Shown: positions 29,301 through 38,148, counted from the stretch's first letter. The stretch: DNA of 64,000 nucleotides from Pycnococcus provasolii (GCA_049487715.1 CP150567.1:62001-126000); one strand, 5' to 3'. Program-made: numbers and translations. The notes: a model not told the origin generated them from the letters alone.

Positions 29301-30572
29301 TCCGCTCAAGCCGCACACGAGGTACACGGCGAGACATATGCACAGTGTGCGCGCAGCAACGTTTGTGAGACGCCGTAACGCGATGATAGACGTCGACGTC
29401 GACGTCGACATCGACGTCGACGACGCTGCTGCTGCTGCTGCTGCCGTTTCGGATGGTGGAGGTTTCGATGTGCTGGCAGCTGAATTGGCAGCGGTGATGC
29501 TGTTTGCGGTAATTCCAAGGGTGGAGGATGACGAGATTGCTGACGAGGTGCTCACCGCGGCGTTGGCGGCTTCTAGAGCATTAGCAGCAGCAGAAGAAGA
29601 AGCGGCTGCTGCAGAGCCTGCGGTGGTGGACGTGGTCACGGCAGCGGCATTGGCGGTGCCGGCTGCGCCACCCAAGATTTGCTCGTATATGGACCAGAGG
29701 AGCGTGTGTGCCATGAATCCAAGCAGAAAGACAGGAAACGAATGGCTCGTTCCATCCGGCGACCACATGCGCAGTTTTGCGGAAGTCACATCCGTCGCCG
29801 CAGATTCCGTCGGCGCCGTGACTGTTTCCACGAGCATAACGACGGTTGCCCTGTATGCGGTGAAACACACGAACAGCAAGGCTAAGGTGACGGAGAATTT
29901 GGAGAGTCCCGAGATGTTGTCCGCGCGTCTCACCGCGAGCGTGACTGGCATAAGGAAGAGCAGGACGACGAGCGTGCTTATTTGTGCTCTCGTTGGTTCG
30001 GCCGACGGTGGTATGACGGATCCCGCGACGCCGCTGAGCACGTCGCTGAGCACGTTGACGTACGCCACGAGCGTGCCAAGCTGCATGACGACGATTGCCA
30101 ATGACACGAGGATAGCACCAGGGTGTCCTAGGTATTCTCGCGCGATGGATTCGTACGAGATCACCTTGTGCGCCGTGCTGCTGCTGTTGTTTTGCGCGGA
30201 TGTGATGAACTTGAACGCGACGGCAATGATAAACGCGACAGACGTGGCGACGAGCCCGAAAGCTACGACGACAAGCGAGGATGCCAGTAGCGCGCCGCAC
30301 TCGCGAAAGCAGTACGGGAATGCGAGCAAGCCCGTGCCAAGCATGCCGTTCACAAAGTTGATGATGGCGGACGTGTCCGTGACACCTCTCGCGTCTTTTC
30401 GTCTCTTCTGTGTTACCAATGATGACGATGATGCCTTATGATGTGAGGGCAGCACTCCCATGATAACGGCAGCATTAGTGTTTGCGTTGTGTGATGAAGC
30501 CTTGACAGATGATGACTCAACAGCAAGAGCAAGATCCGGAGTGAGAGCAGTATCAGCAGGAGCGGACGCCAT
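26400..30572 (-). CDS. Amino acid/auxin permease-family (AAAP) transporter with long coiled-coil tail
   Basis: 1390 residues from the ATG at 30572. The transporter core starts with SAIINFVNGMLGTGLLAFPY (~residue 68), the hallmark of Aa_trans/SLC38-type carriers, and extends to a last membrane helix LCLVVFGIVLSITG near residue 775. A loop of ~100 Ala/Ser/Thr residues (about 29390-29680) interrupts the core. After the last helix come ~600 residues that are acidic, Glu/Lys/Ala-rich and heptad-like, with repeated SALVSLTRAEDALSKLDEA-type segments, predicted coiled coil. If the usual 11-helix topology holds, this tail lies outside the cytosol (lumen or exterior). SLC38A10 in animals also has a long tail, but sequence relatedness is not shown. 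Substrate unknown. Confidence 0.85.
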   Translation of the reverse strand: MASAPADTALTPDLALAVESSSVKASSHNANTNAAVIMGVLPSHHKASSSSLVTQKRRKDARGVTDTSAIINFVNGMLGTGLLAFPYCFRECGALLASSLVVVAFGLVATSVAFIIAVAFKFITSAQNNSSSTAHKVISYESIAREYLGHPGAILVSLAIVVMQLGTLVAYVNVLSDVLSGVAGSVIPPSAEPTRAQISTLVVLLFLMPVTLAVRRADNISGLSKFSVTLALLFVCFTAYRATVVMLVETVTAPTESAATDVTSAKLRMWSPDGTSHSFPVFLLGFMAHTLLWSIYEQILGGAAGTANAAAVTTSTTAGSAAAASSSAAANALEAANAAVSTSSAISSSSTLGITANSITAANSAASTSKPPPSETAAAAAAASSTSMSTSTSTSIIALRRLTNVAARTLCICLAVYLVCGLSGYYVFRDGTSGDLLRNLGESDAHVLAAARIEPLLTSRSAAPSFSSSLNPDVKTATSKSARTSDNTGSPWWDAKGSLHIYLTTVHVLPLERVLKVAYGACVVGGVPMMMMPLLAALRYPLMALVDAMPRPGSTRREIMLSKPRNLLTSIAEAFTTIVLYAWVGGALACHALQRVIPFTKCDSRKSKSIEDDAARKSRFIDTALSMFILTCALFVAIKLPNVEFVLGLIGTSAGCILAFVLPGLLFFLATSDDGPNDACALFVSSLMIAPASDHDGAIETDAKTTPEADLLSTSMDLGGRCGGNRGRRMRRNPSASDTWPNGTSENREKLPAAVISRNASKLPSYLIRRAALCLVVFGIVLSITGTRAIVSQIEEETEIVEMSVQLAKKTELLQEAKLTAKSLADGAKSVMLVQEAANELESVRNETMATMERVANATKQLDESGIVKSEFDGKMVEHGTATEKRGGDVVAEATAAADATLQSLMSWDGHSHVRAGVPGEEKTDRAATGPAPEDSAEQKIQSDVSDAAASALVSLTRAEDALSKLDEARRLFKKHSGTGDEQDDDSVSASPPPLPVDGEDSSEGVEPKEERDVDAKDTNAFDSISKPSSESSTTASVAAFLESQGPIKNATIAEKVGSSAETEAIDKMDKIEETGDDAEKKDEKPSEEGEFPLENAVSGLEAAREAMRKSAQALSQAELALSDAIQEAGDEQQHSAEDLIHEREREKHAWAGEGILEALGFEHKHEEQLKQASAGSPSSSALALEEHGANKTKTALSDAMSNLEKAFTEVNSTYEAAKVAAKESEEDAKQKISDIKKQYEEYSGAKNETAGEAENKAQSSDVSEDSVVPAPFVSLGRKGDAGASAASAVQVTPHDVEDSAEVSDVVNALEPSADDANETAPAVQPPPGVPIQMEAAALANEIAADLEESKSKVRAEDPKKATRAEALAEALVKQMGDGATAQRRRRVLL
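29392..29445. repeat. GACGTC/GTCGAC hexamer and CTG trinucleotide microsatellites in coding sequence
   Basis: About six GTCGAC/GACGTC units followed by CTG repeats encode the Ser/Thr and Ala-rich loop of the AAAP transporter. The frame is kept. Confidence 0.7.
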
Positions 30573-31254
30573 GGCAGGCACCAAACACGGGGACCACACA
30601 CCACTTGTCGAGAATGAGAATGTTTCCGAAAAGCAAAGCAGGCTCGGGAAGAGAGAGAAAAAAATCAAAAAACGTGTCCTCCGAGAGCGAAGTCCCAGAG
30701 GCAAAAACGATTCGACCAGGTGCTTGAATTTCCACCTACTTCCTACTTCCTACCAAATAACCTATTCGACCAGGCTTTCTTTCCTGCCAAGAAAACAACA
30801 AGGGGTTAACCTTTAGGGGTTGAGAGGCATGGTTAGGGTTAGGGTTAGGGTTAGGGTTAGCAAATTAGGGCTAGCAAATTAGGGTTAGGGTTAGCAAATT
30901 AGGGTTAGGGTTAGCAAATTAGGGCTACCTGTTAGGGTTCGTAGGGCAGGAGGGAGGAGGAGAAAGATGGACGGCCCGGCATCGAGATTTTCGCTTCGAA
31001 GGGAAAAATGAGTGAGATGAAGGTCGAAGGCGTGTGAATTGGGAAAGCTTAACCGGTATCCCCCGGGCCCACTGCAAGCTCGTTTTCTCGTGCAAGCTCG
31101 TGCTCGTGCTCGTCTGTGCGCGAAGATCTTCTCTTCTCCGTGTTCGCGTCAGTAGCCGTCGCTCGTGTGCGTGTGCGTGTGCTGTGTGCGTGTGTGTGTG
31201 TGTGCGTGTTGCTCACGGTTTGGCTACGTTACGCTATCTGTCTAAATCTTGGCT
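30573..31254. promoter_or_regulatory. Divergent promoter with the longest TTAGGG tract of the window
   Basis: TTAGGG units run from about 30831 to 30939, first five in a row, then a 20-bp higher-order unit (CAAATTAGGGTTAGGGTTAG) repeated with small changes. The tract is 259 bp from the transporter ATG and 316 bp from the ATG of the CEP104-like gene. A GT-dinucleotide-rich stretch is at about 31165-31210. Confidence 0.6.
30831..30939. repeat. TTAGGG tract with 20-bp higher-order unit
   Basis: At least ten TTAGGG units, spaced by CAAA insertions in the second half. Confidence 0.9.
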
Positions 31255-32814
31255 ATGCCAATCTTAAGAGGACGTGCTGGCGCTTCCAAAGATGAGTTCC
31301 TCAAGCTGCCGTACACAATACACGCGGAGTCGACGAGGCACGGGCCGCGCACAGGACGGCACCGCCAACTGTCGCCGGAGGGACCGCTCGCGCGCGGGGG
31401 TGACTCCTCGCTCGTGACACGAGGGTGGGTGAGCCCGCCCTGGCCTGCGCAGCTAGACGACGACGACTCGCCATTCCCGTTCGACCTCGTGCTGGAGCTC
31501 TACAAACCGTGCAGATTGCGCGAGGTGCACCTCGTAGCCTCGGAGCATATGCGACCGACACGCGTCGAGGTTATCGCCGGACTTGCAAGGCCTGACGCGC
31601 CGTTCCCATTCGCACGACGAGATCGTTCACCTGGCCGTTCGGACTCGCCGTTCCGAAAGCACCGCCTTCGCGTCGTCAACCTCGGCGAGGCGGTGTTCAA
31701 CCCCGACGACGGGTTCGAGCTCATACCCGCGGTGAGACGGAAGATTGCGTGCGACATTGAGCACTGCGTTTTCTTGAAGATACGCGTGTACGGCTGCCAC
31801 ACAGGCGCGAAAAATCCACAGCGACAGGCGAGCTTCGACGGCATCACACTCGTCGGAGTTCCGATGCAGGGCACGGCGGCAGCGGTAGGGTCGCCGTCGA
31901 ACGTCTCACTCGAGATGAAGCCGGAACGCGTGTCGAGATCGCCGGTGCGCGGTAGGCCTGTCGCGAAGCGGAATCCGCTCTTCGGGGCGATTGGGGCGAT
32001 CGGAGGGCTTGCTAAGGGCATCGCGTCGCTGCCATTCAAGATGGCGGGTGGCATTGGCAACGCTGTCGAACACAGCGTGCGTGGTGCGATGGACAGTATG
32101 CCGTGGAAACATGGCAAGAACTCAGAACAGATTCCGAAGACGTACGACGAGGCGCGTGCTACGACCTACGTGCCGAAGCGTGCCTGGGAGTTGTCGAATG
32201 AACTACGGATGGCTGCGGGCGCAGACTCGCCGCTCTCTGCGGGCGCAAGTGCCGCCGCCGCGGATATGGAGAAGGCGCTTCGCCACGAGCGCGCCCTCCT
32301 ACTTACGCGCAAGGACAAACCTGTTCTGGACGCCAACGACCAGCTGGCGAGGTACGCGCTTCCGTCCAAGCCACGTCCTGGATCTGGGGATATTGCCGCA
32401 GGCGTCCCGCCGCCGTTTACAAGGACTGCGTCCGCTCGGGCGGAGAGGATGGGACAGAGTGCATCGCCTGCTGACGCAGCTCGCGCTCCAAGTCCGGAGC
32501 GGTATACGCGACCGAGTGAGCGCATGAATGCATACACGGACTCGACGACGCTGAGCAAGATTGCGGTTGCGCGTTCAACGAGTCCGCGTCAGATTGATAG
32601 CCGCGTGAAAAATGCAATCGCGGCGAGGTCTCCGACACGAAGTCGACCGAGCACTGCGGCAAGTCGAGCACGCAGCCCTCCGGGTGAACGCTACCGCGAG
32701 TTCGCAGAGAAGTGGCGCGGCGCCGGTGGCATCGTCGTCGGCGCTACCTCGCAGTCCCGATCAGATGCGCGTAGCAGCCTCACCAGGTGGCTGGGGTACG
32801 CAGTTGCTAAATAA
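31255..32814 (+). CDS. Protein with CEP104-like N-terminal jelly-roll domain
   Basis: 519 residues from the ATG at 31255. Residues ~65-205 look like a discoidin/F5-8-type jelly roll: FDLVLELYKPCRLREVHLVA, TRVEVIAGL, LRVVNLGEAVF, and HCVFLKIRVYGCHTGAKNPQ followed by FDGITLVGV. This order resembles the N-terminal domain of the centrosomal/ciliary-tip protein CEP104, although no TOG domain follows. The centre has a Gly/Ala-rich amphipathic stretch (AIGAIGGLAKGIASLPFKMA). The C-terminal ~200 residues are Ser/Arg/Pro-rich and likely disordered, with repeated RARSPS-type sites for kinases. Microtubule or cilium association is inference only. Confidence 0.5.
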   Translation: MPILRGRAGASKDEFLKLPYTIHAESTRHGPRTGRHRQLSPEGPLARGGDSSLVTRGWVSPPWPAQLDDDDSPFPFDLVLELYKPCRLREVHLVASEHMRPTRVEVIAGLARPDAPFPFARRDRSPGRSDSPFRKHRLRVVNLGEAVFNPDDGFELIPAVRRKIACDIEHCVFLKIRVYGCHTGAKNPQRQASFDGITLVGVPMQGTAAAVGSPSNVSLEMKPERVSRSPVRGRPVAKRNPLFGAIGAIGGLAKGIASLPFKMAGGIGNAVEHSVRGAMDSMPWKHGKNSEQIPKTYDEARATTYVPKRAWELSNELRMAAGADSPLSAGASAAAADMEKALRHERALLLTRKDKPVLDANDQLARYALPSKPRPGSGDIAAGVPPPFTRTASARAERMGQSASPADAARAPSPERYTRPSERMNAYTDSTTLSKIAVARSTSPRQIDSRVKNAIAARSPTRSRPSTAASRARSPPGERYREFAEKWRGAGGIVVGATSQSRSDARSSLTRWLGYAVAK

Positions 32815-33178
32815 AGATCAACGCCGACAACCTTCGCCGCGTCGGAGGATCAACTTTTGATAAGTGTAGTGCACAATTCTTATTTACACTTACACATGTC
32901 TCGCTGAGAAGGCATACAACTCGTTGCTTTTTGAAGTCGCAACCGGAGCCCTCACTACGCCAACGAAAGCGCCCTGATCGAGTGATACAACCTTCGAAAT
33001 CACCTGCGCCAATGAACAAAAACGCGCAGTGAATGGCACCGGTGAATGGGGCTGAACGGTGAAAGTGAATGGTGTGAGTGGACGACCGTTGGACAAACTA
33101 AAGTGCAACTTCATTACTGAATGAGGGATCTCATTCACAACAAAGCACATATCCCACACCAACACCACCATTGCTGCT
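32815..33178. other. Convergent 3' spacer containing the shared 3' element (copy A)
   Basis: Lies between two stop codons. Bases 33069-33125 match copies at 38072-38127 and, in part, about 56850-56900. The common core ATTACTGAATG is at 33113-33123, 56 bp beyond the minus-strand stop. Confidence 0.6.
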
Positions 33179-34093
33179 TTACGATCTATTTCCCACCGCA
33201 CGCTTCCTTGCACCCGCTGCCGTTCCAGTCGTGCGGCTCGACGTGGTTGTGCTGGAGGAGGTTGGTGCGGCGTACTTACGAGCACCCGCGTTGGCCTGCC
33301 GCCTCGAACCGCCAAACATCATGCGTCCCATGCACGTGAAGAAGATGAGCGTGGACATGATTGCGGGAAGCGTCACGAGCGCCCACGACGCGTCTCGTGC
33401 GAATGTCTTTGGCAGCTTCACCTCCTTTTGGAGCGCAAATTCGTCAATCGCACGCGCGAGTTCGCGCTGGCTTCGTTTCACCTGTTCCGCCGCATTTTTC
33501 GCGTGTTTGTTTTCGCGCAGGAACTTCTCGGTGGCTGGTGCCGCCTTGGCGTACGTCTCCGCGACGAAGTTGGCGGTTGTTTTGGAGGCGTCAACGCACA
33601 CCTTGAAAGCCTGTCCCATGGCTGGTGCGGCGGTGGTGTGAAGGAACTTGTTGGCTGCTTCTGACGCGGCGTTTATGTGCGGCACGGTTGAAGCGGCTGC
33701 GTTGGAGACGGCGTTTGTGACTTGCTTGGTGACATCCTTTCTTTTCGCGTCCCACGTGGTTGGCAGAACCTTTGCGGATGCGTAGCTGAACGACTGCGTT
33801 GCATACGTGCCAACGGTGGACGCACCGGCGGAGACTGCCGAGAGGCACGCGTATCCGTGCGAGGAAGCCTTAGATGCCTTGAGCGTTCGTATTTCCGCCT
33901 TTAAGTCGGCGATCTCTTTCATCATCTCTGAGACCTGCTCCGCCGAGGTGGAGTGATCCGCGGACGACGATGCTGATGATGACGGCGCCGCTGATACTAA
34001 AGATGGGGAAAAAATGGCACAGCATATGGTCACACAGAGAACCACACCCATGAATGCTTTGAACGAGAAGAGAGACCGACGCATCATCATCAT
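33179..34093 (-). CDS. Secretory-pathway helical protein with C-terminal membrane anchor
   Basis: 304 residues from the first of four consecutive ATGs at 34093; an in-frame ATG also exists at 34333, but the 34093 start places a clear signal peptide (MGVVLCVTICCAIFSPSLVSA) at the N-terminus. A short coiled coil (EIADLKAEIRTLKASK) follows, then Ala/Thr/Lys-rich amphipathic helix reminiscent of apolipoprotein- or LEA-like sequences (residues ~100-225). A single membrane segment (WALVTLPAIMSTLIFFTCMG, ~237-256) precedes a basic Ser/Thr tail. Topology should be type I with a long luminal helix. No family recognised. Confidence 0.7.
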   Translation of the reverse strand: MMMMRRSLFSFKAFMGVVLCVTICCAIFSPSLVSAAPSSSASSSADHSTSAEQVSEMMKEIADLKAEIRTLKASKASSHGYACLSAVSAGASTVGTYATQSFSYASAKVLPTTWDAKRKDVTKQVTNAVSNAAASTVPHINAASEAANKFLHTTAAPAMGQAFKVCVDASKTTANFVAETYAKAAPATEKFLRENKHAKNAAEQVKRSQRELARAIDEFALQKEVKLPKTFARDASWALVTLPAIMSTLIFFTCMGRMMFGGSRRQANAGARKYAAPTSSSTTTSSRTTGTAAGARKRAVGNRS

Positions 34094-34527
34094 GGAAGCA
34101 CAAGGCTGAGACGCAAAAGCGACGTGTGTTGTGTTGTGCGAAGAATGAAAAGATTGTCCGGATGCGTCGCGTCCGGTGGATCCCAGGGGGGAAGGGAAGG
34201 GGGGAGACGCGTTCGTTCGTTCAAGGGAAGGGTTTGTTTGTGAGATTTTCTTTGTATTGTTGGGGCAAAGCGAAGCAAAAAAGCAAATTCGTGGAAACCA
34301 GGGAAAAGAGGGGGAGAGTTGAGTCTTGTTCATGTGAGGAGTGAGTTAACAACCCTACTTACCTTTTATTGTTCGGGGTTTGGTTGTTCGGGGTTTGGTT
34401 GGTTGTTCGGGGTTTGGTTGGTTTTTGTCATTTGTGGTTCTGTATGGCGTCTCCTTGCTGGTTGGTTTCGGTTGGGTACTCGTCATGGTAGTTTAGGGTA
34501 AGTTTAGGATACTGTAGTCCTTAGTTT
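34094..34527. other. Spacer with GGGGTTTGGTTGTTC repeats
   Basis: Between 5' end of the helical membrane protein gene and 3' end of the DsbA-like gene. A 14-19-bp unit GTTCGGGGTTTGGTTG is repeated about three times at 34370-34420. TACTGTA occurs near 34509. No gene. Confidence 0.55.
34370..34425. repeat. Short tandem repeat, GTTCGGGGTTTGGTTG unit
   Basis: About three imperfect copies visible by eye in the spacer; G/T-rich on the plus strand. Confidence 0.6.
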
Positions 34528-35190
34528 TTACAGCCTTGGCGTCTCCTTGCCCGCCTTCTCAAGCAGAGGGTCCAAGAACTCCGACCATGCCGCGTCGTCC
34601 CAACCGCTCGACGTGTCGACGACCAGGCCATTCCAAGTTGTCGTGGGAGATACGTGTATTCCATTCTGACGTCCGTACTTCACGCTCAACTTCAGCAAGC
34701 CGATCGCCTTCGAGCCGCCGTTCTTCTCGCCGCGCGCAATCGCCTCGGGGTCCAACTCGAGCAGGCTTAACACCTCGTTCTTTTCGAGACCGCACGCATC
34801 CGCAACCAGTGCGGCAAGCTCCGCAGAAACCTCCCTCCTCGTCTTGTCGACGAGCTCCGTGTCCGTGAATCGCTCACGGTTCTCCATCAGCGCCTCTGCT
34901 CCCTTCCAGAATGCGTCGTCCCCTCCCACTTCCCCCGCCGCGATAGCCGCCTCGTGCATGAGCGCGCTCTGCGGGTGCCACGGCTGCACCTGGTGGTAGA
35001 ACTCCAGCCTCAGTTTTTCCGAGTCCACGTACTTGCTTTTGATGGCGCTCTTCGGCGAGAAGAGGCGCGTGTACATCTTCGCGCTAAATGGGCACGAGAA
35101 GTCGAGGTAGCATCCGAGCGTGGCGGGTGCTTGCGGCGATCCCAGCGCACGACGGAGCGCGTTGCTTGAGGCTGGGAGAGGCGGCGGCAT
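34528..35190 (-). CDS. DsbA-like thioredoxin-fold protein
   Basis: 220 residues from the ATG at 35190; an upstream GTG would add a hydrophobic stretch but is not a normal start. The N-terminal strand-turn LGCYLDFSCPFSAKMY (~residues 22-37) has the thioredoxin position C-P-F-S, so one active-site cysteine instead of two, as in many eukaryotic DsbA-like/GST-kappa-like proteins. A helical insertion follows (FWKGAEALMENRERF), and the cis-proline region appears as IHVSPTTTWNGLVV (~185-198). This fits a soluble oxidoreductase or glutathione-dependent protein of ~220 residues. Reaction unknown; the missing resolving cysteine argues against a classical disulfide oxidase. Confidence 0.75.
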   Translation of the reverse strand: MPPPLPASSNALRRALGSPQAPATLGCYLDFSCPFSAKMYTRLFSPKSAIKSKYVDSEKLRLEFYHQVQPWHPQSALMHEAAIAAGEVGGDDAFWKGAEALMENRERFTDTELVDKTRREVSAELAALVADACGLEKNEVLSLLELDPEAIARGEKNGGSKAIGLLKLSVKYGRQNGIHVSPTTTWNGLVVDTSSGWDDAAWSEFLDPLLEKAGKETPRL

Positions 35191-35497
35191 GAAGAGGCAA
35201 AAGGGAAAAACTAAAAAAGGTGGAAAGGACCTCACCCCAACGCTAACCCTAAAGAAGGGGATCCGGGTTAGGGTTAGGGTTAGGAGTTGATTGTAACGTC
35301 TCGTTAGGTCGGGTCCCTGATGAGAGGCCGCGGGTGTTCTCCCCTGGACCAGGTGGACTAGGTGCCAGGCGTTGTTGTTTTTCTATCTCTGCAGGGCGGT
35401 CTTTGTGATCGGGTATCATCACCAAAGAATTCTCCCTTAAGGTTGTCTCCACCACAACGCCCTCACTCTTATCCAGTCAGTTTCAGGTAAAGAAAAT
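35191..35497. promoter_or_regulatory. Divergent promoter with inverted CCCTAA/TTAGGG tracts
   Basis: CCCTAA at about 35244 and three TTAGGG units at about 35266-35283 face each other around a BamHI-like GGATCC. Distances to the start codons are 48 bp and 213 bp. CCTTAAGG lies at 35435, 63 bp upstream of the phosphomannomutase ATG. Confidence 0.55.
35238..35285. repeat. Inverted CCCTAA / TTAGGG tracts
   Basis: Both orientations occur within 48 bp, in the DsbA-like/phosphomannomutase divergent promoter. Confidence 0.75.
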
Positions 35498-36243
35498 ATG
35501 GCACCTACGCGTGAAAACACACTCGTGCTGTTCGACGTCGACGGAACGCTCACCGTCCCGCGCAAGGAAGCTGACCCTCGATGATCACATACCTCGCGGA
35601 ACTGCGCAAAAAAGTTACCATCGGAATCGTCGGCGGATCTGACCTGGTAAAACAGCAAGAGCAGCTCGGTGCCAACATGCTGCAGAACTTTGACTACACC
35701 TTCTCCGAAAACGGACTTGACGCGTACAAAGACGGCGTGTCCTTCCACCAAAACAGCTTCAAGGATCACTTGGGGGAGGAGAAGCTCCAGAAGTTCATCA
35801 ACTTCTGCTTGGGGTACATGAGCAAACTCGAGCTTCCGTGCAAGCGCGGAACGTTCGTCGAGTTCCGCAAGGGCATGCTGAACATCAGCCCGGTGGGACG
35901 CGCGTGCAGCCAGAGCGAGCGTGACGCGTACGAGGAGTTCGACTTGGCGAATAACATCAGGAAGGACTTCGTGAGTGCGCTGGAGAAGGAGTTCAACCCC
36001 GACTACGGGTTGAAGTTCAGCATAGGCGGTCAGATATCTTTCGACGTGTTTCCCGTGGGTTGGGACAAGACGTACTGTTTGCAGCACGTCAAGGATAGTG
36101 GATACGAAGAGATCCACTTCTTCGGCGACAAGACGTTTAGTGGCGGGAACGACTTTGAGATATACAACGACGAGAGAACGGTCGGTCACTCTGTCAAGAC
36201 GTGGACGGACACGGTCGAGATATGCAAGAGCATCTGGGGCTAA
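35498..36243 (+). CDS. PMM: Phosphomannomutase, split by a one-base frameshift
   Basis: The N-terminus starts at ATG 35498 and reads [20 protein letters not shown], containing the catalytic D-x-D-x-T, but meets TGA at 35582-35584. The rest continues in another frame from 35581 ([20 protein letters not shown]) to 36243, with family motifs [30 protein letters not shown] and [18 protein letters not shown]. The joined length (~248) is the usual family length, and the break falls at a well-conserved stretch without any missing residues, so one base seems absent near 35579-35583. PMM interconverts mannose-6- and mannose-1-phosphate, feeding GDP-mannose for N-glycans and ascorbate. Sequencing error is more likely than a pseudogene because both parts are otherwise intact. 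Confidence 0.88.
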
Positions 36244-36407
36244 GAAGACACGAATAAAAAAGTAAAAACGTATTTACTACCGTAGAGTAAACACCGCCAA
36301 CACCCACACCAACCACCAAGCCCATCCATCACCAACGAACGCACTGCAATTCTCTCGAGCTCCGAGCTCCTCGCTGCCTTCGTCCCAGGCAGCCAGGGCA
36401 GCCACGG

Positions 36408-36453
36408 GGTTAGGGTTGCACCGCGTTCTTCTTCCGTTAGGGTTAGGGTTAGC
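36408..36453. promoter_or_regulatory. TTAGGG tract upstream of the KH-domain gene
   Basis: Three TTAGGG units in two blocks end 72 bp before the ATG at 36525. The preceding gene ends at 36243, so this is a same-strand spacer and the tract belongs to the KH gene promoter. Confidence 0.5.
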
Positions 36454-36524
36454 CGAGAGGGGTTAAAATCGGGTTTTCTCCCCCCCGCCCCGCCCCGGTG
36501 GAACGTTCCATTCCACAGGGCTTC

Positions 36525-38018
36525 ATGGCGGAGTCCCACCCGCCTGCGGGTGCGGTGGAGTCCAACCCGCACGCGGTGGAGGTGGACTCCGCGCACTTGC
36601 GCATGCTCTCCGCCTTGGATAGGCTGAATGCGGAGACCGATGGCTCGCCCTCGTCCTCATCACCCGCCTTGGGTCCTCTCGACCTTGGTGGTGGCTCACT
36701 GCCGGCCACCGACGGTAGAGCCTGTGAGGAGGAGGAGGACAACAACAACAACAACAACAACAACCCCCCAGAGCAGGAACAGATCCTCAGCGATATCCTC
36801 TACGAGGATATCGCGAACCACAACCACCGGCACGAGCCACCAGAAACTTCAGAGCCGCCGCCGCCGCCGCAGCACCAGCAGCAGCAGCACCCAAGACAGC
36901 AACGATACGACAAGCACAACTACCGGGACCGAGAACGACGACAGCGGGAACGCTCGCGCAGCCCTATGCAGCGACGCAGCTTTCCGCCACCACCCAACGC
37001 ACGGCCAATCGTACAAAACAGGCCTTACGTACCAAAAGCACAACGTGAGCAGCTTGAGCTTGAGCAAGAACAGCAGCAAGAGCAGCAGTACACCCACAAC
37101 AGCAACACGCAGAGCTACAGTCGTCAGCATCACCACCCGCGCCGTGACCACCACCACCACCAGCAGCAGCAGCAGCACCACCACCACCACCACCACCAGC
37201 CGCAGCGATACCACTACAGGGAACGAGAAGAATACGTGCTTGTGCCACGACGCGAGTATGTCGCACGACAATCACGCGTCCTCGCTCCCGCTCCTGCTCG
37301 TGCAGACGACGACTACTACTACGAGCCACAGCCACGTCAGCAGCATTCGCCCCCAAAGCGAGGTGCACCGCCGGCGGTGGCGGCAGCACCACGGCCAACC
37401 GTGCGCGACTACGAAGAACCGCCGCCGATTCGAAGGCGATTCGAAACGTATCACGAACGCGAACAGTATCCCCCAACGCGCGGCGCGCATCCGCCGCACG
37501 AATACCATTCAGCACCTCCTGCGCCACGTGCAGCAGAGTATCGGCCTTCCGTGTTTCAACGCCTCGGACCGCGCGTCGAGGACGAATCGCCGCCAGCAGC
37601 AGCACCACCGCCGGAATACCAATACGTACCAGAAGCGGCGGCGGCGGCGTCGGCGGCGGCGGCGGCGGCGCGCGTTCACTACGAGCCACCACCGCAGTCG
37701 TCGGCTGGCCCGGGAGATCTTGTGAAGCAGTGGATCGAGGTGGACAAGAGATACACCGGACGGCTGATCGGAAGGCAAGGGCGGACGATCGAGTGGCTCA
37801 AGACACATTCGGGCGCCGAATTGCACGTCGACCAGGAGGACGATCCGCACATATTTACGGCAACGCATGCGGATGAGCGTGCCGTTAACAGGGCGATCCA
37901 ACTTGCGGAGGAACTCATTGCGAAATTCGAGCGCTACGATGCGAGGCTTGCTGCTAGTCAGCAGGATGAAGATGCGACGGCTGCGGAAGCGTTGAATGGG
38001 AACAACAACGAGGGATAA
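36525..38018 (+). CDS. KH-domain RNA-binding protein with Gln/His/Pro-rich low-complexity region
   Basis: 497 residues from the ATG at 36525. Residues ~60-390 are low in complexity: runs of Asn, Gln, His, Tyr and Arg, with RERRQRERSRSP resembling SR-type sequence and a REREEYVLVPRREY region. A single type I KH domain lies at about residues 395-470, with the GxxG loop in LIGRQGRTIEWL and a following beta-strand GAELHVDQ. KH domains bind single-stranded RNA or DNA. The prion-like flank suggests RNP granule assembly (inference). CAG/CAC microsatellites in the coding sequence make the length likely to vary between strains. Confidence 0.82.
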   Translation: MAESHPPAGAVESNPHAVEVDSAHLRMLSALDRLNAETDGSPSSSSPALGPLDLGGGSLPATDGRACEEEEDNNNNNNNNPPEQEQILSDILYEDIANHNHRHEPPETSEPPPPPQHQQQQHPRQQRYDKHNYRDRERRQRERSRSPMQRRSFPPPPNARPIVQNRPYVPKAQREQLELEQEQQQEQQYTHNSNTQSYSRQHHHPRRDHHHHQQQQQHHHHHHHQPQRYHYREREEYVLVPRREYVARQSRVLAPAPARADDDYYYEPQPRQQHSPPKRGAPPAVAAAPRPTVRDYEEPPPIRRRFETYHEREQYPPTRGAHPPHEYHSAPPAPRAAEYRPSVFQRLGPRVEDESPPAAAPPPEYQYVPEAAAAASAAAAAARVHYEPPPQSSAGPGDLVKQWIEVDKRYTGRLIGRQGRTIEWLKTHSGAELHVDQEDDPHIFTATHADERAVNRAIQLAEELIAKFERYDARLAASQQDEDATAAEALNGNNNEG

Positions 38019-38148
38019 TTTAATTTGATTTAACATGATTTAATGAATAGAAATTTAAATGAGTATTTTGCATGGTGTGAATGGACGACCGTTAGACGAA
38101 GTAAACTACATTCTATTACTGAATGGGCAATCACAGGTTTTGAAGTAT
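38019..38148. other. Convergent 3' spacer containing the shared 3' element (copy B)
   Basis: Bases 38072-38127 are similar to 33069-33125 (both contain GGACGACCGTT and ATTACTGAATG). The core at 38115-38125 is 24 bp from the kinase stop codon. Confidence 0.6.

Noticed and set aside
29338-30441. 367-codon open frame on the plus strand
   Set aside because: Antisense to membrane helices of the AAAP transporter.
30831-30939. TTAGGG tract as a chromosome end or subtelomere
   Set aside because: It is short, flanked by ordinary genes on both sides, and repeated at six other promoters.
35582-35584. TGA in phosphomannomutase read as selenocysteine
   Set aside because: The reading frame after the TGA is still wrong for the rest of PMM, so read-through cannot restore the protein.
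35498-35640. An intron explaining the PMM frame change
   Set aside because: The two parts abut with no missing residue and no intervening bases that could be removed as an intron.
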